From assembly GCA_029378245.1 (NCBI GenBank), contig JARKIF010000036.1, positions 62,001 through 126,000 of the forward strand: DNA of 64,000 bases, in the 5' to 3' direction. Numbering within the stretch: position 1 is the first letter of the stretch; every line of letters starts with the position of its first letter. The translations under genes were made by a program, and so were the position numbers. Shown piece after piece: positions 35,915 to 46,159 of this stretch. The notes beneath the pieces were generated by a model, which saw only the letters and a list, made by a program, of their open reading frames with translations, searched no databases and was not told the DNA's origin. The DNA is from Roridomyces roridus. Taxonomy: Eukaryota > Basidiomycota > Agaricomycetes > Agaricales > Mycenaceae.

Positions 35915-38900
35915 ATGTCCGAATCATCGACATCCGCCTACCGCATCCAGCATCTCCTTGGGGAGGAGAATTACGCTACATGGGCTGTGAAAATAACCGA
36001 CATTCTCACCGATCAGAATCTGATCGAATATGTCACCGGTACTATTCCACGCCCCGTCCACACCCTTAACGCCAGTGGAGAAATCGTTGATCCACAGGGC
36101 GCGAAGGCGAAGGAAATTCTTGATTGGGATCGTAAGGACCGACAGGCCCTCTCCCAGATCCGTCTTCGTGTTTCCGACGATCCGTTGGTGTACATTACTG
36201 ACGCCACATCGTCATCCACAGCCTGGACCACCCTTGCCGACACCTATCAGCCGAAAGGTGTGATCGCCATCGTCCTTCTCCGTCGGCAACTCTCACGCCT
36301 CCACTGCGAGGAAGGTGGGAACGTTGAAGAGCACATTCGAGCTCTCAAAAATCTACGCACCAAGTTGGCCGCACAGGGCGCCAAACTATCGGAGGAGGAA
36401 TACTCCATCACCCTTCTCACGTCACTGCCGGATTCCTGGGACACTTTTACCTCAGGCATCGACACGGCATCGTTGACGGACTCCACCAAACTCGTGGCTC
36501 GTATTCTCGAGCAGGACCGCCGGCGACGAGCCAAACCCTCATCCGACGAGGTAGCGCTCCCGGCACACGGCAAGAAATTCGGCAAGCCCGCCAAATTCAA
36601 CGCCAAAGTCACATGCTATGGCTGCGGCAGAATTGGGCACATGGTTTCGGATTGCCGCGACGTGAAAGCTGGGAGAACATTCACACAGTCCCAGAAGGAG
36701 CAGAACACGCGCCAATCAAAGGAGCGTTATGCCAATAAGAATCATGCACACGTCGCGGAACCAATCCCCAGCCCCGAATCACCTGATTTTGCTTTTATGG
36801 CACGGGACTCCACTGCACCCGCTCTGTCCCCTGACGCCTGGCTCGCCGATTCTGGCGCCACGTCTCACATCATCAAGAAGCGGGAATTATTCACCACTTA
36901 CGCGCACAGTGACCGAACCATCACTGGTTTCGGCAGTGTGAAATGCGACGGCACCGGCTCCGCTGTCATTGCCTCTCATGTCAAGAGTTCGGCATACAAC
37001 ATCACACTCAATAATTCCCTTCATGTCCCCAGCTCGCCATACAACCTCTTGTCCATCAGCCGCATTGCCGATGCTGGCTTTCTGATCCAATTTGACGGTG
37101 ATTACATGCACATATTCACCAAGGGATCCAGTCGACGCGAAATCATGCGTGGCAGAAAGATCGGTAACCTCTACTTACTCCAGATCACTCAACCTGCCAA
37201 CCGCATCACGGCCGCCGCCGCCGCCATGCCCGCTGTTCCATCAGTCCCATCACCCGTTCCGACTGCACCCGCCGTTTCCACTGTACCAACCTTTGCCGCC
37301 GTTGCTCCCGCACACTCATGGGACAAATGGCATCGTATTTTTGACCATATCTCGCCGGCATCCATCCGGATGTTGAAGAACAACAACATGGTCAATGGGA
37401 TGAGGGTTGATCCCACCAGCACACCCTCAGCACAGTGCGTGGCATGCATCAAAGCCAAGTCACACGTCACTCCGTTTCCAGCCGAGGCTGAACGGACATA
37501 TTCTGACATCGGTGACAACACTTTCACAGATGTTTGGGGACCATCGCGCGTCACCGGCATCTCGGGCGAGCGCTATTACATCAGCTTCACGGACGCAAAG
37601 ACACGCCGCACTATCCTCTACTTCATGAAGAAGCGCACGGAGGTCATAGACAAAATGCAGCACTACGATGCGTACATTTCCACGCAAACCGGCAAACGTG
37701 TCAAAGCTTTTCATTGTGACAACGCCAAGGAATACATTTCTAAGGCAGTTCGCGACTATCTCGGCTCCCGCGGCATCCGTCTTGAGCTCACGGCACCTTA
37801 CTCACCTCAGCAGAACGGTGTTGCCGAGCGGCTCAATCGCACGCTTATTGAGCATGCTCGTGCCATGCTCGCCGCACACAGCTTACCCCTTTCCCTCTGG
37901 CCCGAAGCCGTTGCCTACGCCACGTACCTGAAAAATAGGTCACCCTCGCGCGCTCTCGGTGATAAGATTACACCGGACGAGGCCTATACAGGAAAGAAGC
38001 CTGACGTCAGTGCTCTAGAGGAATTCGGCAATCCCTGCGAAGTCTTGCAGCAGGATGGCAAGAACGGTAAAGTCTTTGTTAAGACTAAATCTTGCAAATT
38101 TGTTGGACTTTCCGACGAATCCGGTGCTTGGCGTTACTACAACCCACATACGCACAAGGTACTTACCTCACGGAACATCACTTTCATCCGGGAACCTGTC
38201 ACATCTGACACAGCTCCGCCTCCGCTCAAGGGGGAGAGTTTATTGGATTCCACGTCAAAATCCACTCCGGTTGAGCCTGAGGCTACGCAAACGACGCCAA
38301 CAGCCGCCCCCATCACTCCACCGTCTCCCGTTGCTCCCACTCCGAGCACTCTGACACCTGCCCCATCCATTCCCACATCACCGGCCACTGCACCCCGCCC
38401 GAAGGCACCACGCGACATCAGCAGTGCCATCTCGGAGGACAACATCATTCTCGGCCCACGCACTCGGAAGTACGCTAAGCCCGACAGTGCACTACTCGGC
38501 TTTGCACTGCCTGCCGTAAATTCCGATCCCATCTCCAATGATCCACTCACAGTTGATGAGGCTAAGTCACGGCCCGACTGGCTTGAGTGGAAGAAAGCGA
38601 TGGATGAGGAAATGGATCAGCTCCGTAACCTCAATACATTTTCCCCAGCACCTTTACCCCGTGATCGCACCGCCATTCCCTGTAAATGGGTTTTCCGTGT
38701 GAAGCGCGACGAGAACGGCTCTATCACACGCTACAAGGCCCGTCTCGTTGCTAAAGGATTTTCTCAGATCCCCGGCATCGACTTTGATGAAACTTTTGCA
38801 CCCGTCGTTCGCATGGAAACCATCCGTCTACTTCTCGCTCTCGCCGCCCGTTACAACCTTGACATACATGTGGTTGACGTTATCGGTGCTTACCTCAATG

Positions 38901-40081
38901 GCAAGCTCGACGAGGAGATTTACATGCAACAACCCGAGTTATATCAGGACGGCACAACTCTTGCACTACGACTCAACAAGGCTATTTATGGTCTTAAGCA
39001 GTCCGGCCGTGTCTGGAACATCGAGCTCAACTCATCATTCCTCTCCCGCGGATACTCACGCCTTCTATCCGACCAGTGCGTTTACATCAAACGTAGCGGC
39101 ACCGACATCACGATCATAGCCGTTCATGTTGATGACATGACCATCCTTGCATCATCGCCCGCGCTCATCGTTGCCGCGGAATCCGAACTTGAGCAGATGT
39201 TCAATATCAAGAAACTCGGTGATATTCGCCAACTTTTGGGAATGGAGATCACTCGAGACACTGATGGTTCTATCTTTCTGAGCCAGTCACAGTACATCAC
39301 CAAGATTCTCGAGCGGTTCCAGATGCAGAACTCCAACCCCTCTGCCACACCAATGGATCCCCAAGTGAAACTCACCAAGACACCCGACTCGGAGTCTCAC
39401 CCTGAGATCAAACGTGTCTATCAGCACATGGTTGGATCACTCATGTACGCCGCCATTTCCACGCGGCCCGACATCTCCTTTGCCGTTCAGACTCTCTCCC
39501 AGTTCAGTCTGAATCCCGGCCCCGCTCACCTCACCGCCGTCAAACGAGTTTTCCGCTATCTTCGCGGCACCGTCAATCTCGGTATCAAATACACGTCGGA
39601 TCAGCACTCCACCATTGAGTTATTCTCCGACGCCGACTGGGCTAATTCACCTGACGACCGCCAATCTGTCACCGGCTACCTCTCAACCCTTGCAGGGGGA
39701 GTTGTGACTTGGAACTCAAAGAAGCAACCAACCACGGCGCTATCGAGCATGGAGGCAGAGTACATGGCTCTTGCATCAGCCACCCGCGAAGCTCTCTGGC
39801 TTCGTAGCATGCTCTCTGAGCTCGGCTACACACCCCATCTTCCCACTCACATCTCCGTTGACAATCACGGCACTATCTCCTTCGCGCAGAACTCTGGTTT
39901 CCACGCCCGCTCCAAACATATCGACGTTCGGCACCACTTCATTCGGGAGAACCTCACTTCTAACGAAGTATCAGTTTCCTACTGCCCTACCTCGGAGAAC
40001 ACCGCGGACTTGTTTACCAAAGCACTCGACAAGTCCAAGCACGAGTATTTCGTCTCTCGACTTGGAATGACTCGCGCTTGA
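35915..40081 (+). CDS. Copia Gag-Pol polyprotein
   Basis: 1,388 residues in one frame. Order: Gag (GEENYATWAVKITDIL near residue 20); CCHC zinc knuckle CYGCGRIGHMVSDC at 234-247; protease DSGATSH, Asp at 312; pre-integrase zinc region (WHRIFDHISPASIRML, CVACIKAKSH); integrase with Asp539, Asp602 and Glu638 (35 residues between the last two). Reverse transcriptase follows from CKWVFRVKRDENG, with AIYGLKQSGRVW and the catalytic VDDM at 1072-1075. RNase H comes last (LFSDADWANSPDDR, SSMEAEYMAL). Domain order integrase before reverse transcriptase defines Ty1/copia. All catalytic residues seen are present. The stop codon overlaps the polypurine tract. Confidence 0.97.
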   Translation: MSESSTSAYRIQHLLGEENYATWAVKITDILTDQNLIEYVTGTIPRPVHTLNASGEIVDPQGAKAKEILDWDRKDRQALSQIRLRVSDDPLVYITDATSSSTAWTTLADTYQPKGVIAIVLLRRQLSRLHCEEGGNVEEHIRALKNLRTKLAAQGAKLSEEEYSITLLTSLPDSWDTFTSGIDTASLTDSTKLVARILEQDRRRRAKPSSDEVALPAHGKKFGKPAKFNAKVTCYGCGRIGHMVSDCRDVKAGRTFTQSQKEQNTRQSKERYANKNHAHVAEPIPSPESPDFAFMARDSTAPALSPDAWLADSGATSHIIKKRELFTTYAHSDRTITGFGSVKCDGTGSAVIASHVKSSAYNITLNNSLHVPSSPYNLLSISRIADAGFLIQFDGDYMHIFTKGSSRREIMRGRKIGNLYLLQITQPANRITAAAAAMPAVPSVPSPVPTAPAVSTVPTFAAVAPAHSWDKWHRIFDHISPASIRMLKNNNMVNGMRVDPTSTPSAQCVACIKAKSHVTPFPAEAERTYSDIGDNTFTDVWGPSRVTGISGERYYISFTDAKTRRTILYFMKKRTEVIDKMQHYDAYISTQTGKRVKAFHCDNAKEYISKAVRDYLGSRGIRLELTAPYSPQQNGVAERLNRTLIEHARAMLAAHSLPLSLWPEAVAYATYLKNRSPSRALGDKITPDEAYTGKKPDVSALEEFGNPCEVLQQDGKNGKVFVKTKSCKFVGLSDESGAWRYYNPHTHKVLTSRNITFIREPVTSDTAPPPLKGESLLDSTSKSTPVEPEATQTTPTAAPITPPSPVAPTPSTLTPAPSIPTSPATAPRPKAPRDISSAISEDNIILGPRTRKYAKPDSALLGFALPAVNSDPISNDPLTVDEAKSRPDWLEWKKAMDEEMDQLRNLNTFSPAPLPRDRTAIPCKWVFRVKRDENGSITRYKARLVAKGFSQIPGIDFDETFAPVVRMETIRLLLALAARYNLDIHVVDVIGAYLNGKLDEEIYMQQPELYQDGTTLALRLNKAIYGLKQSGRVWNIELNSSFLSRGYSRLLSDQCVYIKRSGTDITIIAVHVDDMTILASSPALIVAAESELEQMFNIKKLGDIRQLLGMEITRDTDGSIFLSQSQYITKILERFQMQNSNPSATPMDPQVKLTKTPDSESHPEIKRVYQHMVGSLMYAAISTRPDISFAVQTLSQFSLNPGPAHLTAVKRVFRYLRGTVNLGIKYTSDQHSTIELFSDADWANSPDDRQSVTGYLSTLAGGVVTWNSKKQPTTALSSMEAEYMALASATREALWLRSMLSELGYTPHLPTHISVDNHGTISFAQNSGFHARSKHIDVRHHFIRENLTSNEVSVSYCPTSENTADLFTKALDKSKHEYFVSRLGMTRA

Positions 40082-40088
40082 GGGGGAG
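40080..40088 (+). other. Polypurine tract
   Basis: GAGGGGGAG immediately before the 3' LTR, the usual plus-strand priming site. Confidence 0.85.
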
Positions 40089-40268
40089 TGTTGTAGTAAT
40101 CATTATTCCCCGACCTTCTACCCGATTCTATTTACTCAGCTATTACTAAGTCTCTCTTCACTATAGTAGAATATTCTAGATATTATCCGTAGTATATAAG
40201 CCTGTAGCTGAACCACGGAATGCATTATTCTTCTCTTGTTCACACTCATCGAACATCATCCAACAATA
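40089..40268 (+). repeat. 3' LTR
   Basis: Identical to the 5' LTR over 180 bases; followed by the CTTAT duplication. Confidence 0.95.
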
Positions 40269-40273
40269 CTTAT
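40269..40273. other. Copia target site duplication, right (CTTAT)
   Basis: Second copy of CTTAT, matching 35578-35582. Confidence 0.9.
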
Positions 40274-43200
40274 ATCAAGCGAATGGGTGCTAGTTCCCGA
40301 GATGCTGCTTGGATTTCCGGGAAGATTCGAGAGATCACGGCCGCCATTGAGAGTTTCGACGTGCGTGGCTCGTATCGACTCTCGACTCCCAGCTGATCGT
40401 CCGAATAGCTTCAGACAACGCTTCACATTGAGAATGAAGTCGAGGTAGGGTTTCAATTCGCGTTGTTCTTCCAGTAAATACACACTAAAAATGATATAGG
40501 AAGTACTCGAAGTCGTGGAGAACATTCAGTATCAGGTTCGCAATTTACCGGACCGTCGTGAGTAGCTAGTTCCATTCACACAGCTCTTTATGGGAACTCA
40601 CAACTGTTCAGGCAGTCTGTTTCTTCGCAGCTTTCAGGCGACATTCGAATCCGAACAACGTGAGCTCTGCTGGGACGATACTAGGACCGGTATACTCCTC
40701 GACATCTCACAATGGATCGGTATCGACGGCCTCTCGCTCTGTTCTGAGCCTGCAGGCTACCCAACCGCCAATACCGCCAGGAGTTCGACCTGCATTTACT
40801 GGATCAATGGATCCGCGGGAACGGGGAAGACGACGATAGCTGCCACCGTCGCCGATCGCTGCTTAAATACAACTCCCAACGTTCTTGGTGCTAGCTTCTT
40901 CTGTTCTCGCGACAGTGCGGAATCTAGCTCGCTGGGGCTCGTTTTCACGACCATCGCGGACCAGCTTGCTCAATTCGATGCCGCATTTGGGGAGGCAGTC
41001 GCCGCAGCCCGAGAAGCAAATCCGGATATCAGGTTTTCTTTCCCGGAATACCAGCTGCGGAAGCTCATCGTCGAGCCTCTTCATTCGGTCCGTAACTCGT
41101 TCCAGCCCTGCGTCGTTGTTATCGACGCTTTGGACGAATGCAAAGACCCCGCTCCGACTTCGACTATACTGGCCGCCTTATCCCAGCACGTCGAGGCCCT
41201 GTCGCCTCTCAAATTCATTGTTACGAGCCGCCCAGAGGTCCACATTACGAGGGCTCTGTCTCTAGAACCCCTCAATCTACACACTTCGCCCTTCCATCTG
41301 CATGAAGTGGCGTTGGAGGTCGTACAGCAGGATATCGAGCGGTATCTCGCGGCAAAACTGTCGCGGATCGCTCGAGTGGATGATTGGCCCACCACGGATG
41401 ATGTCCGCACGCTGGCCGAGCTTTCTTCCGGGCTGTTCATTTTCGCCTCCACAGCGGTCAAGTTCATCGATTCCCCGGACTGTGATCCTAGAGAACAGCT
41501 CCTACGGCTCATTCAAAATGTGGGCCCCCAGCAACCAGGTTCTCCCACACATCGGCTGGATGGGCTGTACACGCAGGTGTTTAAGAATGCGTACCCAAAG
41601 CTGCCGGAGCACATCCTTCCTCATCTGCGAAGAGCCATAGGCTCTATCGTCCTTCTGCAGAACCCCCTCCCGCCATTCGCTCTGGCGGAACTTCTGGACT
41701 TGGATTTGAAGCAAATCACGCCGACTCTGTCGCGTTTTCAATCCGTGATTCTGTTTCCTACCGACCCCAACAGAGTCATTCGCTTACTCCATCCATCCTT
41801 CTTCGACTTTATCAGCAGCCCCAATCGATGCCCAATCCCAGAACTCAGGGTGGACGTTCCCACCAAGAATTCTGTGTTGGCGGAGTGCTGCTTGAAGGTG
41901 ATGCTGAAGGATCTGCACCGCGATATGTGCGAAATCGGCGACCCCTCCCTTCTGAACAGTGAAATTCCCAGTCTCTCGGGTTTGATCGAGGCCTACATTG
42001 CACCCCACGTTCAATATGCCTGCCGTCACTGGGTTCACCACGTTCTGAACGGCCATCGATCGGAGACGCTGTTGGGTTTATTGGACACCTTTGTGGACCA
42101 GCATCTCCTCCATTGGATCGAAGTGTGCAGCCTTCTCGGGGATCTCCGAAGTGCCCTTACATCTGTTGCTAAATTATCTGCAGTGCTTTCGGTGAGCGAT
42201 TCTACTTCCCTTTGTAGATGTTCGTTTATAATGGGAACGATTAGGCACATGGATCGGCCTCGAATAACACCATCCTCCTCCTCAATGACAGTGAACGGTT
42301 CATGCAAGGATTCTTCCCTGTGATCAGTGTCTCTTCCCTCCAAATTTATTCCTCCGCCCTACTTTTCACGCCCACCGAGACCGCACTCAAGGCAAAATTC
42401 GGCAACCAGATGCGTCTGGCGGTCAAGACATATCGGGCGGCGGAGCAAAATTGGAGCCCATGCCTTCGTGTCATAGGTATCGGCGGGCTTGCAGACCATC
42501 TTGTCCTTTCACCTGATGGTAGTTGCATCGCGTCCGTGTTCGGGGAAGAGGTCCACATTTGGGATGCTATCACCGGCAGCAAACTTCACACGCTCCGCGG
42601 TCGTTGTATGGCCTTCTCCCGTGATGGTGCGCGTTTTGCAGCGTGCTCTCGAGACTACGACACCACCAACTACGTGTGCATATCTGGGATACTGTCAACT
42701 GGACCGAAATTTCCAGGTTCCCCTGTGGTCAAGGCCATATACATTCACTCAATTTCTTCCCCGATGGCACGAGAATCATTTTTTGTGCCGAGGAGGAAAT
42801 CCACATCTATGATGTCTTCAATTTCCGCAAGGTCCACCTCCCCAATAGCGACTTGCAGTTGAAGATATTTCGATCGGTGGCACTTTCCCCGGACGGAACC
42901 CGGATTGCGGGTGGTTCTCACAAAACACTGTTCATTGTGGATGCCACTACTGGGGCCAGAATTCACAAGATTCAATGCCACGCGGACTGGATCAACTTGG
43001 TTGCCTTTTCACCAGACGGCGGAACCCGAATCGCATCCGCGGCCATGGACAAGTCGATTTGCATCTGGGATTCAACCACCGGTGTCAAATTGCAAACACT
43101 GGAAGGTCATTCTAACACCGTCAGTAGTTTCGCCTTCTCACCACAGGATGGCCGATTACTCGTCTCGGGTTCTGATGACACTACATTGCGTGTTTGGGAT

Positions 43201-44407
43201 GTTGGGAGTGGAGTTGAACTTCACACGTTCCGCGGTCATTCAGGGTCAATTTACACTGCCACATTTTCGCCTCAAAGTTCGCAACTCATTATTTCTGGAT
43301 CTTGGGATGCCACAATACGAATCTGGGGACTGCCTACGCAGCGGTATGTTGAGCAGTTTCCACGAAAAGGAAGAAAATGCTTATCCTTTCAAGGGCATCA
43401 CCGTCCAAGCTCTTCGCCAAGTTCTACAATATCAATGGAGGCAACAAGTCCCGTATAGGACGATGGCGTTCCGATTCAACCAACCAAGGCCAATCCACCA
43501 GTGTTTTGTCCATGGCGTGGTCTCCGGACGACGCACATCTCATCAGCTCAGAGGACAAAGTGATTCGGGTTTGGGATGTTATCAGCTTCGGCGATTGAAG
43601 GGACATTCGGCACCAATCCTGGCTTTAGACGTCTCACCGGATGGAAAACACATTGCCAGTGGTGCCGAAGACGGAGTTTTGCGCATTTGGGACTTTTCAA
43701 CTGGCACCAAGATCCGAGAGATGAGCCATTCGGCCCGGGTGTACTCTGTTTCATTCTCCCCAGATTCCTGGAGGATTGTTTCGGGGTCATGGGATGGGTG
43801 TGCAAGAATATGGGACACTCTCACGGGGGAAGAGCTCCATATACTGCAGCACTCGCCTTCAGTCTGCTCAGCAGTCTTCTCCTGGGATGGCCTGCGTGTA
43901 GCCACCGGCTCCCGCGATGGCACTGCAATAATTTGGGATGCTGTCAGTGGCATAGAGTTGCATATGCTGAGGGGCCACAGTAATCGCCTCCGGTCTCTCT
44001 CATTTTCCCCGGATGACAGTCTCATCGTCACTGGGGATGATGATTCGACGCCGGGATTATGGGACACCGCAGATGGCCAACTTCTTGACCGCACGACCGG
44101 CCATCACGTGAATGTTCCATCCGTTGCTTCATGCATGTCATCTCAACAGACCTCAAATCCTAGCCAAGTGGGTCATGCCCTCATCATGGAAGACGACTGG
44201 ATCTATTGCCACTCTCACCAAAAACGAATTTGTTGGATCCCGGTCAATTGCAGACCGCGTTGCTGCTCTGTCTCTGCCGGCGGCCACCATATTGCCTTTG
44301 GAATGGATGACGGACGTGCATTGATATTTGATTTTACAGGGCTTGACTCTTATTGTTGGGATTCAACGTGGGAAGGAGAAGAGGAAGACAGTGGAGATTC
44401 AGATTGA
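40269..44407 (+). pseudogene. NLR 3' part: NACHT NTPase and WD40 repeats, frame-broken
   Basis: Continuation of the NLR begun at 35092. Exons 40274-40360, 40409-40444, 40500-40557, 40612-42191 and from 42245. The NACHT domain has P-loop GSAGTGKTT (about 40808) and Walker B VVVIDALDEC (about 41112), then TSRPEVH. From about 42480 come many WD40 repeats (LVLSPDGSCIAS, VSGSDDTTLRVWDVGSG, LKGHSAPILALDVSPDGK, VSGSWDGCARIWD) to a stop at 44407 after an acidic tail. The WD40 reading frame changes near 42670, where an extra dinucleotide in TACGTGTGCATATC moves from YV to HIWDTVNW. It changes again near 43585, where a short deletion joins VWDVIS to LRRLKGHS, and is unclear between 43360 and 43500. With the copia insertion this makes it a pseudogene, unless the N-terminally truncated NACHT piece is expressed from its own start. 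Confidence 0.82.
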
Positions 44408-44825
44408 TGGGAAGGCGAAGAGGATGATTGCGGAGAAGAAGAGTGAGATCAAGGCAACTTTGGAATGGAACGTTGGACGTGTGTTGATATTTGAACTTGG
44501 CATGATGCCGTGTCCGGCGGAACTCGTACTTAAATTTATGACAAGGTTCAGATGAAATAGGGCAGAATTGTGATTTCAGCCTACACTACGGTAGAGCTCC
44601 AACCATTTTGTTTTTGTTTGCAAAATGCTTTCAACTCCCTGAGTTCTTTGACTTTGCTGGACAACTTGATTGCGGTCTGCCTGCCAGATTCTGCCACACC
44701 CTCTCTGATTCTGCCATTCCACCAGCCATTCTGCCAACCACACTACCACGGGGTAGGTGTTTCTTATGTACATACACTCAGAGCTGACTGACACCTGCGT
44801 ATACTTACTATACGACATTAGGCTA

Positions 44826-45450
44826 GGGATGAGCACCGTCACCGTCGGAAGCCGTATGACTGCCGTCCGTACACGGGTACGTACCCGTACCCGTCCAGAC
44901 TTCCGGACTCTCATTTGACGGGACGGGTATGGGCGGCAAGAATGCCGTCTATACCCGTACGTCTGACGGCCGTCGACGGTTACAGCGGACTCACGTGATT
45001 ATCATGCCTGGAAAAACTCAGAAGGCTCCCTCGAACTTTACAGTAGGGTATACTCACCGGTCAGGCAGCTAAGGGAGCAGCACCAAGTCAGTTCAACGGA
45101 CGGCGTGATGCTTTCCGACACCTCCGCGCTGATCCCACTTGTTCCGGTGATCTGTGATGCACACTGGTAAGTGTTCGGTTCAGCTGAAATTGAACACTGG
45201 CGCAAGGACAGTGGTTTGAATCGAAACCCACCTACAACGGTCAATCTTCAGCCCGTCAAATCACCAGAAACACAACCTTTCAGATGATATCAACCTCTTG
45301 CCGTCCGTTAACGGGTGACGGCCGTCTATTCTGCCGTCCCGTGCCCGTCTGCCCAAAAGGAACCTGAAAAAATGGCTGTCAGACTGACGGTCTGTACCTG
45401 TCTTGACCCGCGTGGCTGACGGCCGTCACCCGTAGACGGACGGTGCACAC
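44826..45450. repeat. Possible MITE with GACGGCCGTC-rich ends
   Basis: The left end reads GATGAGCACCGTCACCGTC. The right end, reverse-complemented, reads TGTGTGCACCGTCCGTC, so the ends are short imperfect inverted repeats around GCACCGTC. Both ends hold palindromic GACGGCCGTC and runs of CCCGTAC. No frame inside. Target duplication not clear, so the limits are approximate. Confidence 0.4.
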
Positions 45451-45669
45451 ATAATCCATGGTGGCATCCACCGACGACATTGACTCAGAGGTGGTACAGT
45501 AACAGTATCAATGATGGAATCTGCATGTGGTGCAGAGTAATATCCAGCTGCAGTCACAATCACCAGTGAGTTCATTTGAGTAGGGTGCTGTAAAAAATGC
45601 CGGTTTATATTTGATGTACATCCAAAAAAGTCGAACTTGAACTCAGTTACTGAGGTGTCACAGTGTGAC

Positions 45670-45700
45670 ATGTCACGGTCGGGCTGCCCGACCGTGACAT
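45670..45700. repeat. Perfect 31-base palindrome
   Basis: ATGTCACGGTCGGGC, one T, then its exact reverse complement. It could fold as a hairpin or be a repeat junction. A related CCGTGACA motif also appears near 1770. Confidence 0.7.
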
Positions 45701-45901
45701 TTGACGCGTGACGAACGCGTGACGCACTGGAACAAATGTGTACAAAGATTGACTCACATGACAGAACAAATATATGCAAAGACAAAGATCAACCTTACAT
45801 GATCGGGAGCCGCTTTCAATTGATGGGGTGCAGGATTTGAAAGAACCGATTACCCATTCCATTTCGCTGCGCTCATTACATAAGTACTCGTAATCTACGG
45901 G

Positions 45902-45909
45902 GCTTGACC
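45902..45909. other. KDZ target site duplication, left (GGCTTGAC)
   Basis: GGCTTGAC next to the left terminal repeat; the same eight bases stand at 59748-59755 right after the other end. Confidence 0.92.
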
Positions 45910-46139
45910 ACCTCTGGGACCTATATATCCCTTCTAACTAGAGTGGACATATGCATGGTATGTCCATTCTAATTATAAGGGTTAGAACGATTTTCCCCTA
46001 GCTGCAAGAAAGGCCGGGAGAAAGGCTGCAATAAAGTCGCAATATTTCAGTAAGTACTTACAAAGTACAAGTAGGTAGATTCTCGTCGCAATAAAGTGCC
46101 ACCGGTGATCGCGCATCATGATGTTACCCAAAAAGGAAG
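45910..46139 (+). repeat. Left terminal inverted repeat of KDZ element
   Basis: 230 bases, the reverse complement of 59517-59747 with a few differences (for example ATTATAAG against ATTAGAAG, and CCACCGG against CCGCCGG). The few differences mean the insertion or last mobilisation is not ancient. Confidence 0.95.
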
Positions 46140-46159
46140 TTGATTCTATGTAACACAAA

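Larger units (their letters stand above)
35583..40268 (+). mobile_element. Ty1/copia LTR retrotransposon, intact and recent
   Basis: Complete 4,686-base element: 5' LTR 35583-35762, primer-binding site, leader, one 1,388-residue gag-pol frame (35915-40081), polypurine tract GAGGGGGAG (40080-40088) and 3' LTR 40089-40268. The LTRs are identical over all 180 bases and the polyprotein has no stops, so insertion is recent and the copy may be active. Flanked by a 5-base duplication CTTAT. The insertion lies in a coding exon of an NLR gene in the same orientation. Confidence 0.97.
44408..45901. other. Intergenic, repeat-rich region left of the KDZ element
   Basis: No gene seen. It contains a probable non-autonomous element rich in GACGG/CCGTC (about 44826-45450) and, at 45670-45700, a perfect palindrome with 15-base arms and a one-base loop. 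Confidence 0.5.

Noticed and set aside
40590..42323. A stand-alone NACHT protein starting at 40590
   Set aside because: The coding frame continues upstream across introns to IKRMGASSRD at 40274 and, across the retrotransposon, to the helical domain at 35092.
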